NCBI RefSeq assembly: GCF_004355185.1
Contig: NZ_CP037922.1
Coordinates: 868,001-932,000 of the forward strand
Direction: 5' to 3'
Source: Hymenobacter radiodurans
Lineage (GTDB): Bacteria; Bacteroidota; Bacteroidia; Cytophagales; Hymenobacteraceae
DNA: 64,000 nt
Position 1 is the first letter of the stretch. Each line of letters opens with the position of its first letter. The notes under the pieces are model-generated. The model was not told the origin of the DNA. It saw only the letters and a list, made by a program, of their open reading frames with translations, and ran no database searches. A program made the position numbers and the translations under genes. Positions 1 through 9,539 of this stretch are shown here, in pieces.

Positions 1-1
1 T

Positions 2-253
2 TTTCTAGGGATTTACCTTACTAAAAGCTCCGTGTCGGATAGCGTGGCGAAGCTGCTCAGCAAGATCCCAGAGGTTATTAGCATTCACTACACTACCGGC
101 AACTACGGCTTCTTTGCCCGCATTGTATGCCGCGATACGCAGCACCTGCGCGATGTGCTCCACGACCAAATTCAATTGATTGAAGGCATTGAGCGAACTG
201 AGACGCTAATTTCTTTGGAGGAAAATTTGAATCGCTCTATCCAACTCCTTTAA
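2..253 (+). CDS. Lrp/AsnC family regulator, C-terminal part (partial)
   Basis: The frame is open to the left edge, so only the C-terminal ~83 residues are present. The piece matches the ligand-binding (RAM) domain of Lrp/AsnC transcription factors: a run like KIPEVISIHYTTGNYGFFA followed by IEGIERTETLISLEE is the alpha/beta sandwich that binds small effectors, often amino acids, and drives oligomerisation. The helix-turn-helix half would lie upstream of the window. The regulator and its targets cannot be named from this fragment. Confidence 0.75.
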   Translation, partial: FLGIYLTKSSVSDSVAKLLSKIPEVISIHYTTGNYGFFARIVCRDTQHLRDVLHDQIQLIEGIERTETLISLEENLNRSIQLL

Positions 254-379
254 GCTCACTGCTGCTCCTAAAGGTGCTGTTAGGTACAGACAAGAGCTGA
301 ATTGGATTGATCCTTGCGCCACGACCCTACTTAGCTATTGATAACGACTCTATTTGTCACTTCACCGCGATCCGTGCGT

Positions 380-1342
380 ATGAAAGCCCTCCAGATTGCT
401 GTGTTTCTGACCGCTTGGATAGGGCTGCCGGTGCACACACAGGCACAAACGTTGCCGGCTGTTTACCTGAATGCCCGCGACCAGGAAACCGTACCCGACA
501 GCGCCACCCACTACCGGGTGGTTGACTTGCTAAGTGATACTGAATTTGGCGTGCGCGAATACTCGCTGGCGGGTACGTTGCTGCTGCGTGGTACGCTCAG
601 CACCATTGAGCCGCCAGTTCGCAATGGCGTCTTTACGTGGCTTTATCCTACAGGCGCCAAAGCCAGTGAAGTACAGTTTCGTGATAACAAAGCCCAGGGG
701 CTGTTTGTAGCCTGGTACGAAGATGGGCGCGTACGCAGTCGGGGAGAGTATGAACTTGGCGAGCGTGTGGGGCCGTGGCTGAGCGTACACCGAAATGGGC
801 ATAAACGCTCGGAAGGCAGCTACGAAAAAGGGGAGCCGCACGGCGAATGGCGTTACTACCACGACAACGGCCAACTAAGCGCCATTGAACGTATATACAC
901 GGGCCGTACCCTTAGCCTGACCTATTATCTGCCAGATGGAGCGCTCATAACTGGCGCCTCTCAGAAGCGGCAGCCACCAGAGTTTCCGGGTGGGGAGGCT
1001 GCCTTGCTGCGCCATATCGCCCAGGCTACGGTGTATCCTAAAGAAGCTCGTCGACGCAATCTGACCGGACAGGTATTCGTGAATTACACTGTGGGCGAAG
1101 ATGGCCGGGTGGGAGATGTGCACGTAGTACGTGGCCTGTCGCCGGAACTCGACAACGAAGCCCGGCGCGTAATAACCAACCTGCCTGCCTTCCGACCGGG
1201 CCGCGAGTACAATTTGCCCACTGCCATGACGTTTACGCTAGCCATCAACTTCACGCCTAACTTTACCTTATTCGGCAACGCCCTGCCGCCCCAAGGACCG
1301 CCTAGTGAAGCGCGTGCCAGCAACCCCGATACAAACTTTTAA
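380..1342 (+). CDS. MORN-variant repeat / TonB C-terminal domain protein
   Basis: A secreted protein of about 320 aa. I chose the ATG at 380 because it opens a clean signal peptide (MKALQIAVFLTAWIGLPVHT, then a QAQ cleavage site); an in-frame ATG at 338 would bury it. Residues ~80-175 carry tandem YWYEDGRVRSRGEY / G-x-W-x-x-Y-x-x-NG-x repeats of the MORN_2/YwqK type. Residues ~205-300 form a TonB_C domain (EFPGG, YP-x-EARR-x-x-LTG-x-V, then F-x-PG). In Bacteroidota this architecture is common in periplasmic, envelope-linked proteins, but the exact role is unknown. It stands alone, convergent with trxA across a shared terminator. Confidence 0.8.
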   Translation: MKALQIAVFLTAWIGLPVHTQAQTLPAVYLNARDQETVPDSATHYRVVDLLSDTEFGVREYSLAGTLLLRGTLSTIEPPVRNGVFTWLYPTGAKASEVQFRDNKAQGLFVAWYEDGRVRSRGEYELGERVGPWLSVHRNGHKRSEGSYEKGEPHGEWRYYHDNGQLSAIERIYTGRTLSLTYYLPDGALITGASQKRQPPEFPGGEAALLRHIAQATVYPKEARRRNLTGQVFVNYTVGEDGRVGDVHVVRGLSPELDNEARRVITNLPAFRPGREYNLPTAMTFTLAINFTPNFTLFGNALPPQGPPSEARASNPDTNF

Positions 1343-1360
1343 ATACGCGTAAGAAGAATA

Positions 1361-1396
1361 AAAAAGCCCCCAAACTAAGTCTGGGGGCTTTTTATA
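1361..1396. terminator. Bidirectional intrinsic terminator (MORN/TonB_C gene and trxA)
   Basis: AAAAAGCCCCCA and TGGGGGCTTTTT arms around a short loop, with a T-run on both strands. It sits between the convergent genes ending at 1342 and 1413 and belongs to the uniform terminator family of this window. Confidence 0.9.
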
Positions 1397-1412
1397 TAAT
1401 AAAGGGGGCGCG

Positions 1413-1745
1413 TTAAGCTACAGTTACCTGAGCGTCTAGCTTTTGGGCCAACACGTGCTTCGGCACGGCACCTACTTGCTTATCTACGATCTGGCCGTTT
1501 TTGAACACGAGCAGCGTCGGAATGCTGCGAATGCCAAACTTAGCGGAGGTTTGCGGATTCGAATCAACGTCAACCTTGCCTATAATAACGCGGCCCTCGT
1601 ATTCGCCGGCCAACTCTTCCACTACGGGACCCACCATGCGGCACGGACCGCACCACTCGGCCCAGAAATCCACGAGCACGGGCTTATCAGAGTTGATTAT
1701 TTCTTCAAAATTAGAATCGGTGATCTCAATTGCTTTGTGTCCCAT
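1413..1745 (-). CDS. trxA: Thioredoxin
   Basis: A 110-aa cytosolic thioredoxin, full family length. The active site WCGPC is at residues ~31-35, preceded by LVDFWAEWC. The cis-proline is in [11 protein letters not shown], followed by the usual GAVPK segment. It reduces protein disulfides using thioredoxin reductase (not in the window). Monocistronic, with its 3' end at the shared terminator. Confidence 0.97.
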   Translation of the reverse strand: MGHKAIEITDSNFEEIINSDKPVLVDFWAEWCGPCRMVGPVVEELAGEYEGRVIIGKVDVDSNPQTSAKFGIRSIPTLLVFKNGQIVDKQVGAVPKHVLAQKLDAQVTVA

Positions 1746-1883
1746 GATAGTAGGGGTTGAATGGTGTAGTTATCTGAGTGCTTACGAGCAAACGGGCCGC
1801 AAGGTAGCAGATTGCAGTTCAACAAGCCGCACGCCGGAAAGTTCAGATTGTAAAAATAGCTAGTTATCAAATCAAATAAGGCG

Positions 1884-1976
1884 GTCATGCAGAGCGGCAG
1901 CGAAGCATCTCGCGTGCTGATGGTGGGTTACTAATCCAACGAAGCGAGCGAGATGCTTCACTCCGTTCTGCATGAC
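1884..1976. repeat. Intergenic imperfect palindrome (REP-like)
   Basis: Left arm 1884-1913 (GTCATGCAGAGCGGC... to GCATCTCGC) and right arm 1948-1976 are inverted copies differing at only a few positions, with a ~34-bp loop. It lies between trxA (5' end) and the dnaE 3' end, so it could form a large hairpin after dnaE. Interspersed palindromes with this GTCATGC...GCATCTCGC style are, from memory, common in Hymenobacter intergenic DNA. There is no T-run, so terminator function is uncertain. Confidence 0.7.
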
Positions 1977-1997
1977 GGTCTGATGAGTTTTCTAACC

Positions 1998-4900
1998 TTA
2001 TATCAACTGACAAGCATCCATTTCCATCTCCCGCATCTTGTCAATAAACGCTTTCGGCTCGATCTGAAAGCGGCGTGAGAACATGTCGAATGCCAGTTGC
2101 TCATGCGGCTCGGCAAACTGAATTTCGAGGCGCTTTTTGCCGGGAGAGGCGTGAATGGCTTCTTCGAGGCGGTCAATCATAGGGCCGGTAACCGTGCGCA
2201 GATCTAAACGAACACGGACGCCGTTAGCCATCTTCTCTGTTACCTCGTTGAGCTGTTGCATGTTCATGATTTTTAACTCCCATTGATCTTCAGTGCCGTA
2301 GCGCAGCGTCATTTTGCCACGCACAAACATGGGCGGCACCTGATCGTTGGCATAGTTGCGGGGATTGATAATAGGCGCAAAACGCGTGTACTCGTCGCGG
2401 AACAGGGCTAGCTGTAAAGACGAATCATAGTCTTCCAGCGTAAAGGCGGCGAAGGACTGGCCGTTCTTGGTGGTGCGGAAAGCTACGTTGGTAATCAGTC
2501 CGGCTACGTTGACTTCACGGTTCTTATAAGCGTCGAGCTTCTCCAAAGAGCAGGTACAATAGGAGTCGATTTCGAGCTTGTAGTTGTCAAGCGGGTGGCC
2601 GGAAAGGTAGAAGCCAACCACTTCCTTTTCCCGACGAAGCTGCTCAGTATTGGTCCAGGGTTCCATATCCGCCACTTTGGGTAGCGGCGCAGCCACAGAT
2701 CCAAAGGCACCAGCGCCAAACAAGCTATGTTGGGCTGATTCTTTGGCGGCTTGGTGCTGCTGGCCCATGCGCATAGCCTTCTCAATCAGGTTCTGATCGC
2801 CGGAAGGGGCTTCGATGAACTGGCGGCGGTGGTAGCGCTCAAATGAATCAAAGGCGCCGGCCTGGGCCAGACTCTCGAATGTTTTCTTGTTTACAGCCCG
2901 CAGATTTACGCGCTTCGCAAAGTCGAATACATCGTTGTAGGGACCATTTTTCTCACGCTCCTGCACAAGTTCTTCCACGGCAGCTTCGCCGGCGCCCTTC
3001 ACAGCGGCTAGGCCAAAGCGGATTTTGCCCTCCTGGTTAACGTTGAACTTCATGATACTCTCGTTCACGTCAGGACCCAGCACTTGCACGCCTTGCTTGC
3101 GAGCTTCCTCAATGAAGAACGTCACCTTCTTGATGTCGCCCATGTTGTTCGTGAGTACCGCTGCCATATACTCAGCGGGGTAGTTGGCCTTGAGGTAGCC
3201 CGTCTGGTAGGCTACCACCGAGTAGGCGGCGGAGTGGGAGCGGTTGAAGCCGTAGGCCGCAAACTTCTCCATCACGTCGAAGACCTCGGAAGCTTTCTTC
3301 GCCGGAATGTTGTGCAGCTTTTTGCAGCCCTCCACAAACTTCTCGCGCTCCTGGGCCATCTTTTTCAGATCCTTCTTACCCATGGCCCGGCGCAGCAAGT
3401 CGGCACCACCGAGGGAATAGCCCCCCAGAATCTGTGCGGCCTGCATAATCTGCTCCTGGTACACCATGATGCCCTGCGAGTAGTTCAGGATGGGCTCCAA
3501 TAGTTCGTGCGGGTACTCTACCTCCTCGCGGCCGTGCTTGCGGTTGATGAAGTTCGGGATAAACTGCATCGGGCCCGGCCGGTACAAGGCGTTCATGGCA
3601 ATCAAATCCTCAATGTTGGTGGGCTTGAGGTCTTTGAGGTACATGCGCATGCCTTCCGACTCGAACTGGAAGGTGCCGATGGTGTCGCCACGCTGATAGA
3701 GCGCGTAGGTCTTCTCGTCGTCGAGCGGAATGTCATCGATGTCAATCTTGACGCCGTGATTTTTCTCAATCAGACGCATGGCGTCCTCAATGATGGTCAG
3801 GGTCTTGAGCCCCAAAAAGTCCATCTTGAGCATGCCCGCCGACTCAATCACCTTACCGTCGAACTGGGTAATGAGCAGCTCCGATTCCTTGGACGTGGAT
3901 ACCGGAATGTACTTGGTGATGTCGTCGGGGGCGATGATGATACCGGCGGCGTGGATACCGGTATTGCGCATGGAACCTTCGAGCTGCTCAGCCAGGCGTA
4001 AAATCTGGCCTTTCAAGTTACCTGGCGAGTCGTCACGCCGAATCATGTCCAGCTCCTGCACTTCGGCAAACGCCTTAGCCAGCGTGGTACCCACTTGCTC
4101 AGGCACCATCTTGGTCAGCTCATTGGTCTGGGGCAATGGTAGTTCTAAGGCTCGCGCCACGTCCTTAATTGACGATTTGGCGGCCATTGTACCGAAGGTG
4201 ATAATCTGAGCTACCTGGTTGCGGCCGTATTTATCCACCACATAGTCAATGACCTTTTGGCGATTCACGTCGTCAAAGTCAATATCGATATCGGGCATGC
4301 TTACCCGCTCCGGGTTTAGGAAGCGCTCGAAGAGTAGCGAGTACTTGATAGGGTCAATGTTAGTGATACCCACGCAGTATGCCACCGCCGAGCCCGCCGC
4401 TGAACCCCTGCCCGGACCTACGGCTACGCCCATGCTTCGGCCTTTGTTGATAAAGTCCTGCACAATAAGGAAGTAGCCCGCAAAACCCATCGTGCTGATA
4501 ACATTCAGCTCAAAGTTCAGACGCTCTTCTACCTCAGCCGTGCGCTCGGAGTAGCGCGCCTTCGGCCCCGAAAAGGCCCCCAGAAACGTGAGGTGGCGCA
4601 GGTAAGCGTCGGCGTTGGCGTGCTCGGGCGGAATGGGAAAGTTGGGCAGCAGAATGTCACGCTGGAGCTTGGGCGGCGTGATTTTGTCGACAATTTCGTT
4701 AGTGTTGTCCAGGGCTTCGGGCACATCGTGGAAGAGCGCCGCCATCTCGGCCTGGGTCTTAAAGTAGAACTGGTCGTTGGGAAAGCCGAAGCGGGAGCGG
4801 GGCCGCGGCATCTGCATTTCCTCGTCGATACGCTGGAGCTGCCGACGCACGGCATCATCGCGGCCGTGTTCGCTGCGGATGTTCTCCAGCGTGTTGTAGA

Positions 4901-5678
4901 TGACCTTTTTGTCGCCGCTGACCAAGGTGAAATAGTTAGTCTGGAAGTCGCCGACGGGGATGCTATGCTCGTCGCCGGTATTCACGCAAAGCAGCAGGTC
5001 GTGGGCGGCAAAGTCGGTTTGGTCTACGTAGTGCGAGTCATTGGTGCAAATGACTTTTACGTTGTACTTCAGCGCCCAACGTAGTAACACTTGGTTAATA
5101 TCTTCCTGGCTTTTGCCCGTGTTGTCGATGTTCTGGATGCCGTGGCGCTGTATTTCGATGTAATAGTCGTCGCCAAATACATCGAGCCACCACTTGAAAA
5201 TGGCTTCGGCTTCGGTCTCGGTTTTCCACAGAATAGCCTGGGGGACCTCGGCACCAATGCAGCAGCTGGTGGCAATCAGGCCTTCGCTGTACTGTAGCAA
5301 CAGCTCTCTATCAATGCGCGGCCACTTGGAATACAGGCCGTCGATATAGCTCATGGAGCAGAGCTTAGCCAGATTTTGGTAGCCGGCTTGGTCCTTGGCT
5401 AGTAGCAGTTGGTGGAAGCGCTGGTCTTTGCTTTCCTTGCTGAAAATCTTCTTGTGGCGGTCTTCTACTAGGTAAAACTCGCAGCCGACGATGGGCTTCA
5501 CGTTGTATTTGCTGGCTTCGGCTACAAAGTTAAAGGCGCCGAACATGTTGCCGTGGTCGGTGAGGGCAACGGCGGGCATGCCGTCTTCCTGGGCCTTTTT
5601 CATGAGCTTGCCAATGCTGGCCTGGCCGTCGAGCAGGGAGTATTGGGTGTGGCAGTGAAGGTGGGAAAACGTAGGCAT
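1998..5678 (-). CDS. dnaE: DNA polymerase III subunit alpha
   Basis: The replicative polymerase, about 1226 aa from the ATG at 5678, where MPTFSHLHCHTQYS begins as in DnaE homologues; an in-frame ATG at 5744 adds 22 unrelated residues. Domains in order: PHP (HLHCHTQYSLLDG, residues ~6-18, and DHGNMFGA), polymerase core with the catalytic triad segment PDIDIDFDD near residue 460, fingers/thumb, a helix-hairpin-helix region, and an OB fold near residue 1050 (VAGLITNVAFRTTKNG). It extends DNA as part of the holoenzyme with the beta clamp. No frame disruption is seen. Confidence 0.97.
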   Translation of the reverse strand: MPTFSHLHCHTQYSLLDGQASIGKLMKKAQEDGMPAVALTDHGNMFGAFNFVAEASKYNVKPIVGCEFYLVEDRHKKIFSKESKDQRFHQLLLAKDQAGYQNLAKLCSMSYIDGLYSKWPRIDRELLLQYSEGLIATSCCIGAEVPQAILWKTETEAEAIFKWWLDVFGDDYYIEIQRHGIQNIDNTGKSQEDINQVLLRWALKYNVKVICTNDSHYVDQTDFAAHDLLLCVNTGDEHSIPVGDFQTNYFTLVSGDKKVIYNTLENIRSEHGRDDAVRRQLQRIDEEMQMPRPRSRFGFPNDQFYFKTQAEMAALFHDVPEALDNTNEIVDKITPPKLQRDILLPNFPIPPEHANADAYLRHLTFLGAFSGPKARYSERTAEVEERLNFELNVISTMGFAGYFLIVQDFINKGRSMGVAVGPGRGSAAGSAVAYCVGITNIDPIKYSLLFERFLNPERVSMPDIDIDFDDVNRQKVIDYVVDKYGRNQVAQIITFGTMAAKSSIKDVARALELPLPQTNELTKMVPEQVGTTLAKAFAEVQELDMIRRDDSPGNLKGQILRLAEQLEGSMRNTGIHAAGIIIAPDDITKYIPVSTSKESELLITQFDGKVIESAGMLKMDFLGLKTLTIIEDAMRLIEKNHGVKIDIDDIPLDDEKTYALYQRGDTIGTFQFESEGMRMYLKDLKPTNIEDLIAMNALYRPGPMQFIPNFINRKHGREEVEYPHELLEPILNYSQGIMVYQEQIMQAAQILGGYSLGGADLLRRAMGKKDLKKMAQEREKFVEGCKKLHNIPAKKASEVFDVMEKFAAYGFNRSHSAAYSVVAYQTGYLKANYPAEYMAAVLTNNMGDIKKVTFFIEEARKQGVQVLGPDVNESIMKFNVNQEGKIRFGLAAVKGAGEAAVEELVQEREKNGPYNDVFDFAKRVNLRAVNKKTFESLAQAGAFDSFERYHRRQFIEAPSGDQNLIEKAMRMGQQHQAAKESAQHSLFGAGAFGSVAAPLPKVADMEPWTNTEQLRREKEVVGFYLSGHPLDNYKLEIDSYCTCSLEKLDAYKNREVNVAGLITNVAFRTTKNGQSFAAFTLEDYDSSLQLALFRDEYTRFAPIINPRNYANDQVPPMFVRGKMTLRYGTEDQWELKIMNMQQLNEVTEKMANGVRVRLDLRTVTGPMIDRLEEAIHASPGKKRLEIQFAEPHEQLAFDMFSRRFQIEPKAFIDKMREMEMDACQLI

Positions 5679-5775
5679 GGCAGGTATTTTAAGCGGACAA
5701 GAATCTAGTAAAGATACCCAGACTCCGTGGGAGTTGGAAGCCAAAATCGTCGGTTGCCTGATTTCCAGCTAGATA

Positions 5776-5790
5776 AAATGCCCCCCAGAT
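5776..5790 (+). repeat. GCCCCCC motif copy upstream of dnaE
   Basis: AAATGCCCCCCAGAT in the gap between divergent dnaE and the desaturase gene. No hairpin partner is nearby, so it is an orphan copy of the window-wide motif. Confidence 0.6.
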
Positions 5791-5927
5791 CGTCGTGCAA
5801 GTGGCGGCAAGCACGTAGCTTGCAACCTAATTGTAGTTGAGTTGGTTTGCCTGGCAACTCAGGTGCTACCCAGAGGCGCAATTCCGCGTAAACTAGCGTT
5901 GGACATTCGCAAGAATCTATCTTAGAT

Positions 5928-6995
5928 ATGAAATCACTTCCCGCCGTCCTCACCGACCCGGTTTATCAAAAGCCTGCTGCCTACTCGTGGTTGGAAACGC
6001 AGTTGTTAAAGGTTTGCCAGGATGAGCGTGACTTGCCGTTTGCGCGGCTGCTATTCAATATTGCGCTCACGCTTATTCCGCTGGCCATTCTGCTGTATAT
6101 CCCGGGCCTACCTAACTGGATTTGGTGGTCGGCAGCGGTGCTGTATCATTTTTTGAACAACGTCACCTTTAAGGGTCCTTTCGGCTTAATGCTACACTGC
6201 GTATGTCATCGGCCATTGTTCAAAAAGCAGCATGACTGGCTGAATATGTGCATTCCGTGGGTGATTGGGCCTTTCTTCGGTCAAACGCCAGAGACGTATT
6301 ATACCCACCACATGGGTATGCACCACGCTGAGAACAACATGCCCGAGGATACTAGCTCCACCATGAGCTACCAGCGCGACTCGTTTTTTGGGTTTCTACA
6401 GTATTTAGGCGACTTCGTTACCGTTGGCATTTTCCGCCTGCTATCTTACTTCGACCGCAAAAAGAAGAAGAAGTTTTACTTCAAATCGATTCGGGGTGAG
6501 GTAGCTTTTTTCGCGTGGTGCATCGGCTTGAGCTTTGTGAACTTCCCGGCGACGTTTGCGGTGTTTATTCTGCCCTTCATCATCTCGCGCGTGGTGATGA
6601 TGCTCGGCAACTGGACACAGCACGCCTTCGTGAACCCCATTGATCCGGCTAATGCCTACCATAACAGCGTAACGTGCCTGAACACCAAGTACAACCATAA
6701 GTGCTGGAACGACGGCTACCACACCAGCCACCACGTACGCCCCGCCCTGCACTGGACAGAACACCCCAACCATTTCCTGAAAACGCTGCCCAAATACGTG
6801 CAGAACGATGCCATCGTATTTGAAGGCATTCATTGGCTCCACCTCTTCGCCTGGCTCATGACCAAGCGCTATGATTTGATGGCCAAACACTTTGTGAACG
6901 TTGGCGACCGATATAAGAACGACGAAGAGATTATTGAAATGTTAAAATCACGGACCGTTCGCTTTTCCGAAGAAGCAACGTTGGCCTATAGCTAA
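5928..6995 (+). CDS. Membrane fatty acid desaturase family protein
   Basis: A 355-aa integral membrane di-iron enzyme. Hydrophobic segments near residues 45-85 and 190-220 flank histidine boxes: HHMGMHH (~127-133) and a C-terminal HTSHH (~265), with further histidines around HCVCHR (~95). This pattern fits the FA_desaturase/hydroxylase superfamily, which oxidises acyl chains or other lipids using O2. The substrate cannot be told from sequence. It is single, divergent from dnaE, and ends in a strong palindromic terminator. A second, different desaturase lies at 53445-54200. Confidence 0.8.
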   Translation: MKSLPAVLTDPVYQKPAAYSWLETQLLKVCQDERDLPFARLLFNIALTLIPLAILLYIPGLPNWIWWSAAVLYHFLNNVTFKGPFGLMLHCVCHRPLFKKQHDWLNMCIPWVIGPFFGQTPETYYTHHMGMHHAENNMPEDTSSTMSYQRDSFFGFLQYLGDFVTVGIFRLLSYFDRKKKKKFYFKSIRGEVAFFAWCIGLSFVNFPATFAVFILPFIISRVVMMLGNWTQHAFVNPIDPANAYHNSVTCLNTKYNHKCWNDGYHTSHHVRPALHWTEHPNHFLKTLPKYVQNDAIVFEGIHWLHLFAWLMTKRYDLMAKHFVNVGDRYKNDEEIIEMLKSRTVRFSEEATLAYS

Positions 6996-7010
6996 GTAGA
7001 AAGTAAATTT

Positions 7011-7060
7011 TACCCCAACAAAAAAGGACGGCGCGGAGCCGTCCTTTTTTGTTGGGGTAA
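7011..7060. terminator. Perfect bidirectional terminator
   Basis: A ~22-bp perfect stem (TACCCCAACAAAAAAGGACGG and its complement) around GCGG. T-runs occur on both strands, serving the convergent desaturase and LysM genes. It does not use the GCCCCCC stem. Confidence 0.92.
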
Positions 7061-7073
7061 GATCTGCAACGAC

Positions 7074-9356
7074 CTATTTCGCGGCACGAATTGTCAGGAC
7101 CTCGCCCGGTCGCACGTTGAAATCAGGCTTGCCATTCCACTCCATAATTTGCTTAATCGTGACGCCATACTTGCGGGAAATGGCGTACATCGATTCGCCA
7201 GCGGCGACGGTGTGGCGTATGAGGCCCGCGGTAGCTGGTGCCGGCTTGACTGTTGTTGCTGGCTTGGCTGGGGTCGTCGTTGGTCGAGGTGCCGCTGGGC
7301 TGGGTGCAGCTGGCGTAGCTGGCTGTGGTGCGGGTGCAGCGGCTGTGGGCACCACGCGTAGAACTTGGCCTAGGTTGAGGGCCGCGGTGGGGGGCAAATT
7401 ATTCCACGTTGCTAAGTCAGCGGGGCGCAAACCATAGCGCCTAGCTATGCTATACAGCGACTCGCTTTTTTGCACGATATGCTGTCCGCTACGGGGCACA
7501 TCCAACACCTCAGTAGCCTCGGCAACGACTGGGCTTGCTGGGGCCGGACGGGGTGAAGGGGTAGTGGCGGCTGGAGCCGGTTTGGCGGGAGCTGATTTAG
7601 TCGGTGCTGGTTTAGAAGACGCAGGCAAATCGCGGAGCACTACCTGGCTAGGGTTTTTTACCACAGGCTCAGGAGTGGTAGCCGTGTCAGCCGTGGACGT
7701 GCGGGTGGTGTCTTGTACTTGGCTGGGGGGCAAATTCTGGCTGGACGTCTGAACTGTATCCGTAGCCGCGACTTTTACAGGTGTGGTTGGCTGAGGTTTT
7801 ACTCGGCTCGTATCCGGCGTGGCAGTCGTGGGGGGCAAATCTGCTGCTTCCGTCGTCACTGGAGTTGCGGTAGGGGCCGGGGTATCAGCCGCAACCACTA
7901 TACTATCTACCTGGGGCTGCTCTACAATCGACGCCTGCTCGACGGGTTCGGTTGGAGTAGATTCCACCGGTGCCTTCATTTTAGGTGTAAGGATGCGCCG
8001 TGGGCTGGCCGGCGCCGGCTGTGGCGTCGTTGTGGAAGCTGTAGCTGAGCTAGTTGCTGGGCGCTCGAAAGCGGCTAATGCGCGCTTGTCCTGGCTATCT
8101 ACATACTCCACGGCCACTTCGCGCGGCCGCTTAAACTGAAGCCACAGCATCCGGCCGGGCCGCAACTCTTCGGTGCGGCGCATGCGGTTTTTAGCTAAAA
8201 TAGCTTTTGTACGCATCCCGTATTTCTGCCCCACTGTCGTCACGGTTTCACCGGGCTGCGCTACGTGGTACTGCACCGATGACTTATCCCGCTTCTTCTG
8301 CACGAAATAGGGTTGGCCTACTACCACGTTGTCAAACGCATACAAATCATTGTATTGCATGAAGCGCCGCACCTTCAAATTGGCCCGTTGCGCCAAGCTT
8401 TCCTTCGTGTCGCCGGGCAAGGCCACAATGGCGCGCAGGCCGTTTATGCGCACGAAATCAGCGTTTTCGGGGTCTATTTCGGGCTGAGTTAGCAACTGGC
8501 CGGCGGTGGCAGAGCGCTGATTGGCGAGTAGGGCGGTGCGCTGCAACTTATCGGTGATAGGCACCAGCACCGTATAGGCTTTGCCGGCTGGTACGGCGCT
8601 GCCCCAGGAAAGCCAATGGTTATGGCGAGCCAGCTCGTCGGCATCGGTTTGGAGAGTTTGAGCTATAGAGGCGAGCTGCTGGCCGGGCTGCACCGGAAAC
8701 TCCTGCAGCACCATAGGCGGCTTGGGGTTCTGCCCCACGGCGGGTTCGTAGGCTATTTTGTGCGCTAAGAAGGTAAGAATGTACGGGTGGGTCTTTTCGG
8801 AAATCTCCATTTCCGTCGCGTCCACATCGGTTGGCAAGGTGTAGGGCTTGGTGCCGGTCAGCCCCAGGTTGTAGCTTAGCAGTGTGTTTACCCAGTTGCG
8901 ATACGTGGCATTATTGCGCTTTAAATAAGCGGCCGCGCCGCGGGAGGAAGCCACAATGTGCTTGCGCTCGTCCACGGTTCCATCTACTTGCACGCCTAGC
9001 TCCGTCGCCGACTCGCGTTTGAACTGCCAATACCCAACGGCATCATGAATAGATTGGGCTTCGCCTTTCAATCCGCTTTCCTGCAACGCCAAGTAGCGAA
9101 AATCCAGCGGAATGCCCTCGGCCTGAAAGGTGCGGTCAATCAGCGGAAAGTAGGCGTCGGCCAGGTCAACGCGGGCCTGAAAGGAGGGCTGATAGCGGCG
9201 TAAGGCATCCACTTTTTGCTGTACTGCCTGCCGGCCACCAGTTGTCAGGCGCAGACGCATGCCTCCAAAAGCAATCTCGGAAGGAACCGTTACGGTCTGG
9301 GCACTGACCAGCAAGGGCAGCATCCACAACAGAAACAGAGATATTCTTTTTTTCAT
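7074..9356 (-). CDS. LysM-domain lytic murein transglycosylase (MltD-like)
   Basis: A 760-aa periplasmic protein with signal peptide MKKRISLFLLWMLPLLVSAQ. Residues ~60-200 are an SLT/goose-lysozyme-like catalytic domain with YLALQESGLK (Glu of the ES motif), GYWQFKRESA and a later LLSYNLG segment. LysM domains follow near residues 225-270, 365-410, 630-675 and 715-758, separated by a Pro/Thr/Ala-rich linker of ~200 residues. The family cleaves glycan strands to form 1,6-anhydro ends; LysM binds GlcNAc. The linker and third LysM carry three TTTGCCCCCC motifs, each encoding L-P-P (see findings). Confidence 0.88.
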   Translation of the reverse strand: MKKRISLFLLWMLPLLVSAQTVTVPSEIAFGGMRLRLTTGGRQAVQQKVDALRRYQPSFQARVDLADAYFPLIDRTFQAEGIPLDFRYLALQESGLKGEAQSIHDAVGYWQFKRESATELGVQVDGTVDERKHIVASSRGAAAYLKRNNATYRNWVNTLLSYNLGLTGTKPYTLPTDVDATEMEISEKTHPYILTFLAHKIAYEPAVGQNPKPPMVLQEFPVQPGQQLASIAQTLQTDADELARHNHWLSWGSAVPAGKAYTVLVPITDKLQRTALLANQRSATAGQLLTQPEIDPENADFVRINGLRAIVALPGDTKESLAQRANLKVRRFMQYNDLYAFDNVVVGQPYFVQKKRDKSSVQYHVAQPGETVTTVGQKYGMRTKAILAKNRMRRTEELRPGRMLWLQFKRPREVAVEYVDSQDKRALAAFERPATSSATASTTTPQPAPASPRRILTPKMKAPVESTPTEPVEQASIVEQPQVDSIVVAADTPAPTATPVTTEAADLPPTTATPDTSRVKPQPTTPVKVAATDTVQTSSQNLPPSQVQDTTRTSTADTATTPEPVVKNPSQVVLRDLPASSKPAPTKSAPAKPAPAATTPSPRPAPASPVVAEATEVLDVPRSGQHIVQKSESLYSIARRYGLRPADLATWNNLPPTAALNLGQVLRVVPTAAAPAPQPATPAAPSPAAPRPTTTPAKPATTVKPAPATAGLIRHTVAAGESMYAISRKYGVTIKQIMEWNGKPDFNVRPGEVLTIRAAK
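7388..7840 (-). repeat. Cluster of three TTTGCCCCCC motifs inside a coding linker
   Basis: Copies at 7388-7400, 7723-7737 and 7828-7840, all with the C-run on the coding (minus) strand, encode NLPPTAAL, NLPPSQV and DLPPTT. Three copies in 450 bp is the densest cluster in the window. Confidence 0.7.
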
Positions 9357-9483
9357 CAGATACTAAATAACACAATCAGTAACGCTCGGCTACGCAGTTT
9401 ATCTTACAAAGAAGGCAAATCTGCGGCGAAAATATGTCGTTGGCTTCCCTGAGCGACCCTGTAGAAGTAGGCTGGAAGGCACC

Positions 9484-9523
9484 AAAAAGCCCCCAGTAGC
9501 TAATGCCGGCTGGGGGCTTTTTC
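9484..9523. terminator. Terminator of the TonB-type outer membrane protein gene
   Basis: AAAAAGCCCCCA - loop - TGGGGGCTTTTT. It lies downstream (minus strand) of the gene ending at 9540 and upstream of the LysM gene. Confidence 0.88.
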
Positions 9524-9539
9524 TTAGAGCCAAGACTGA

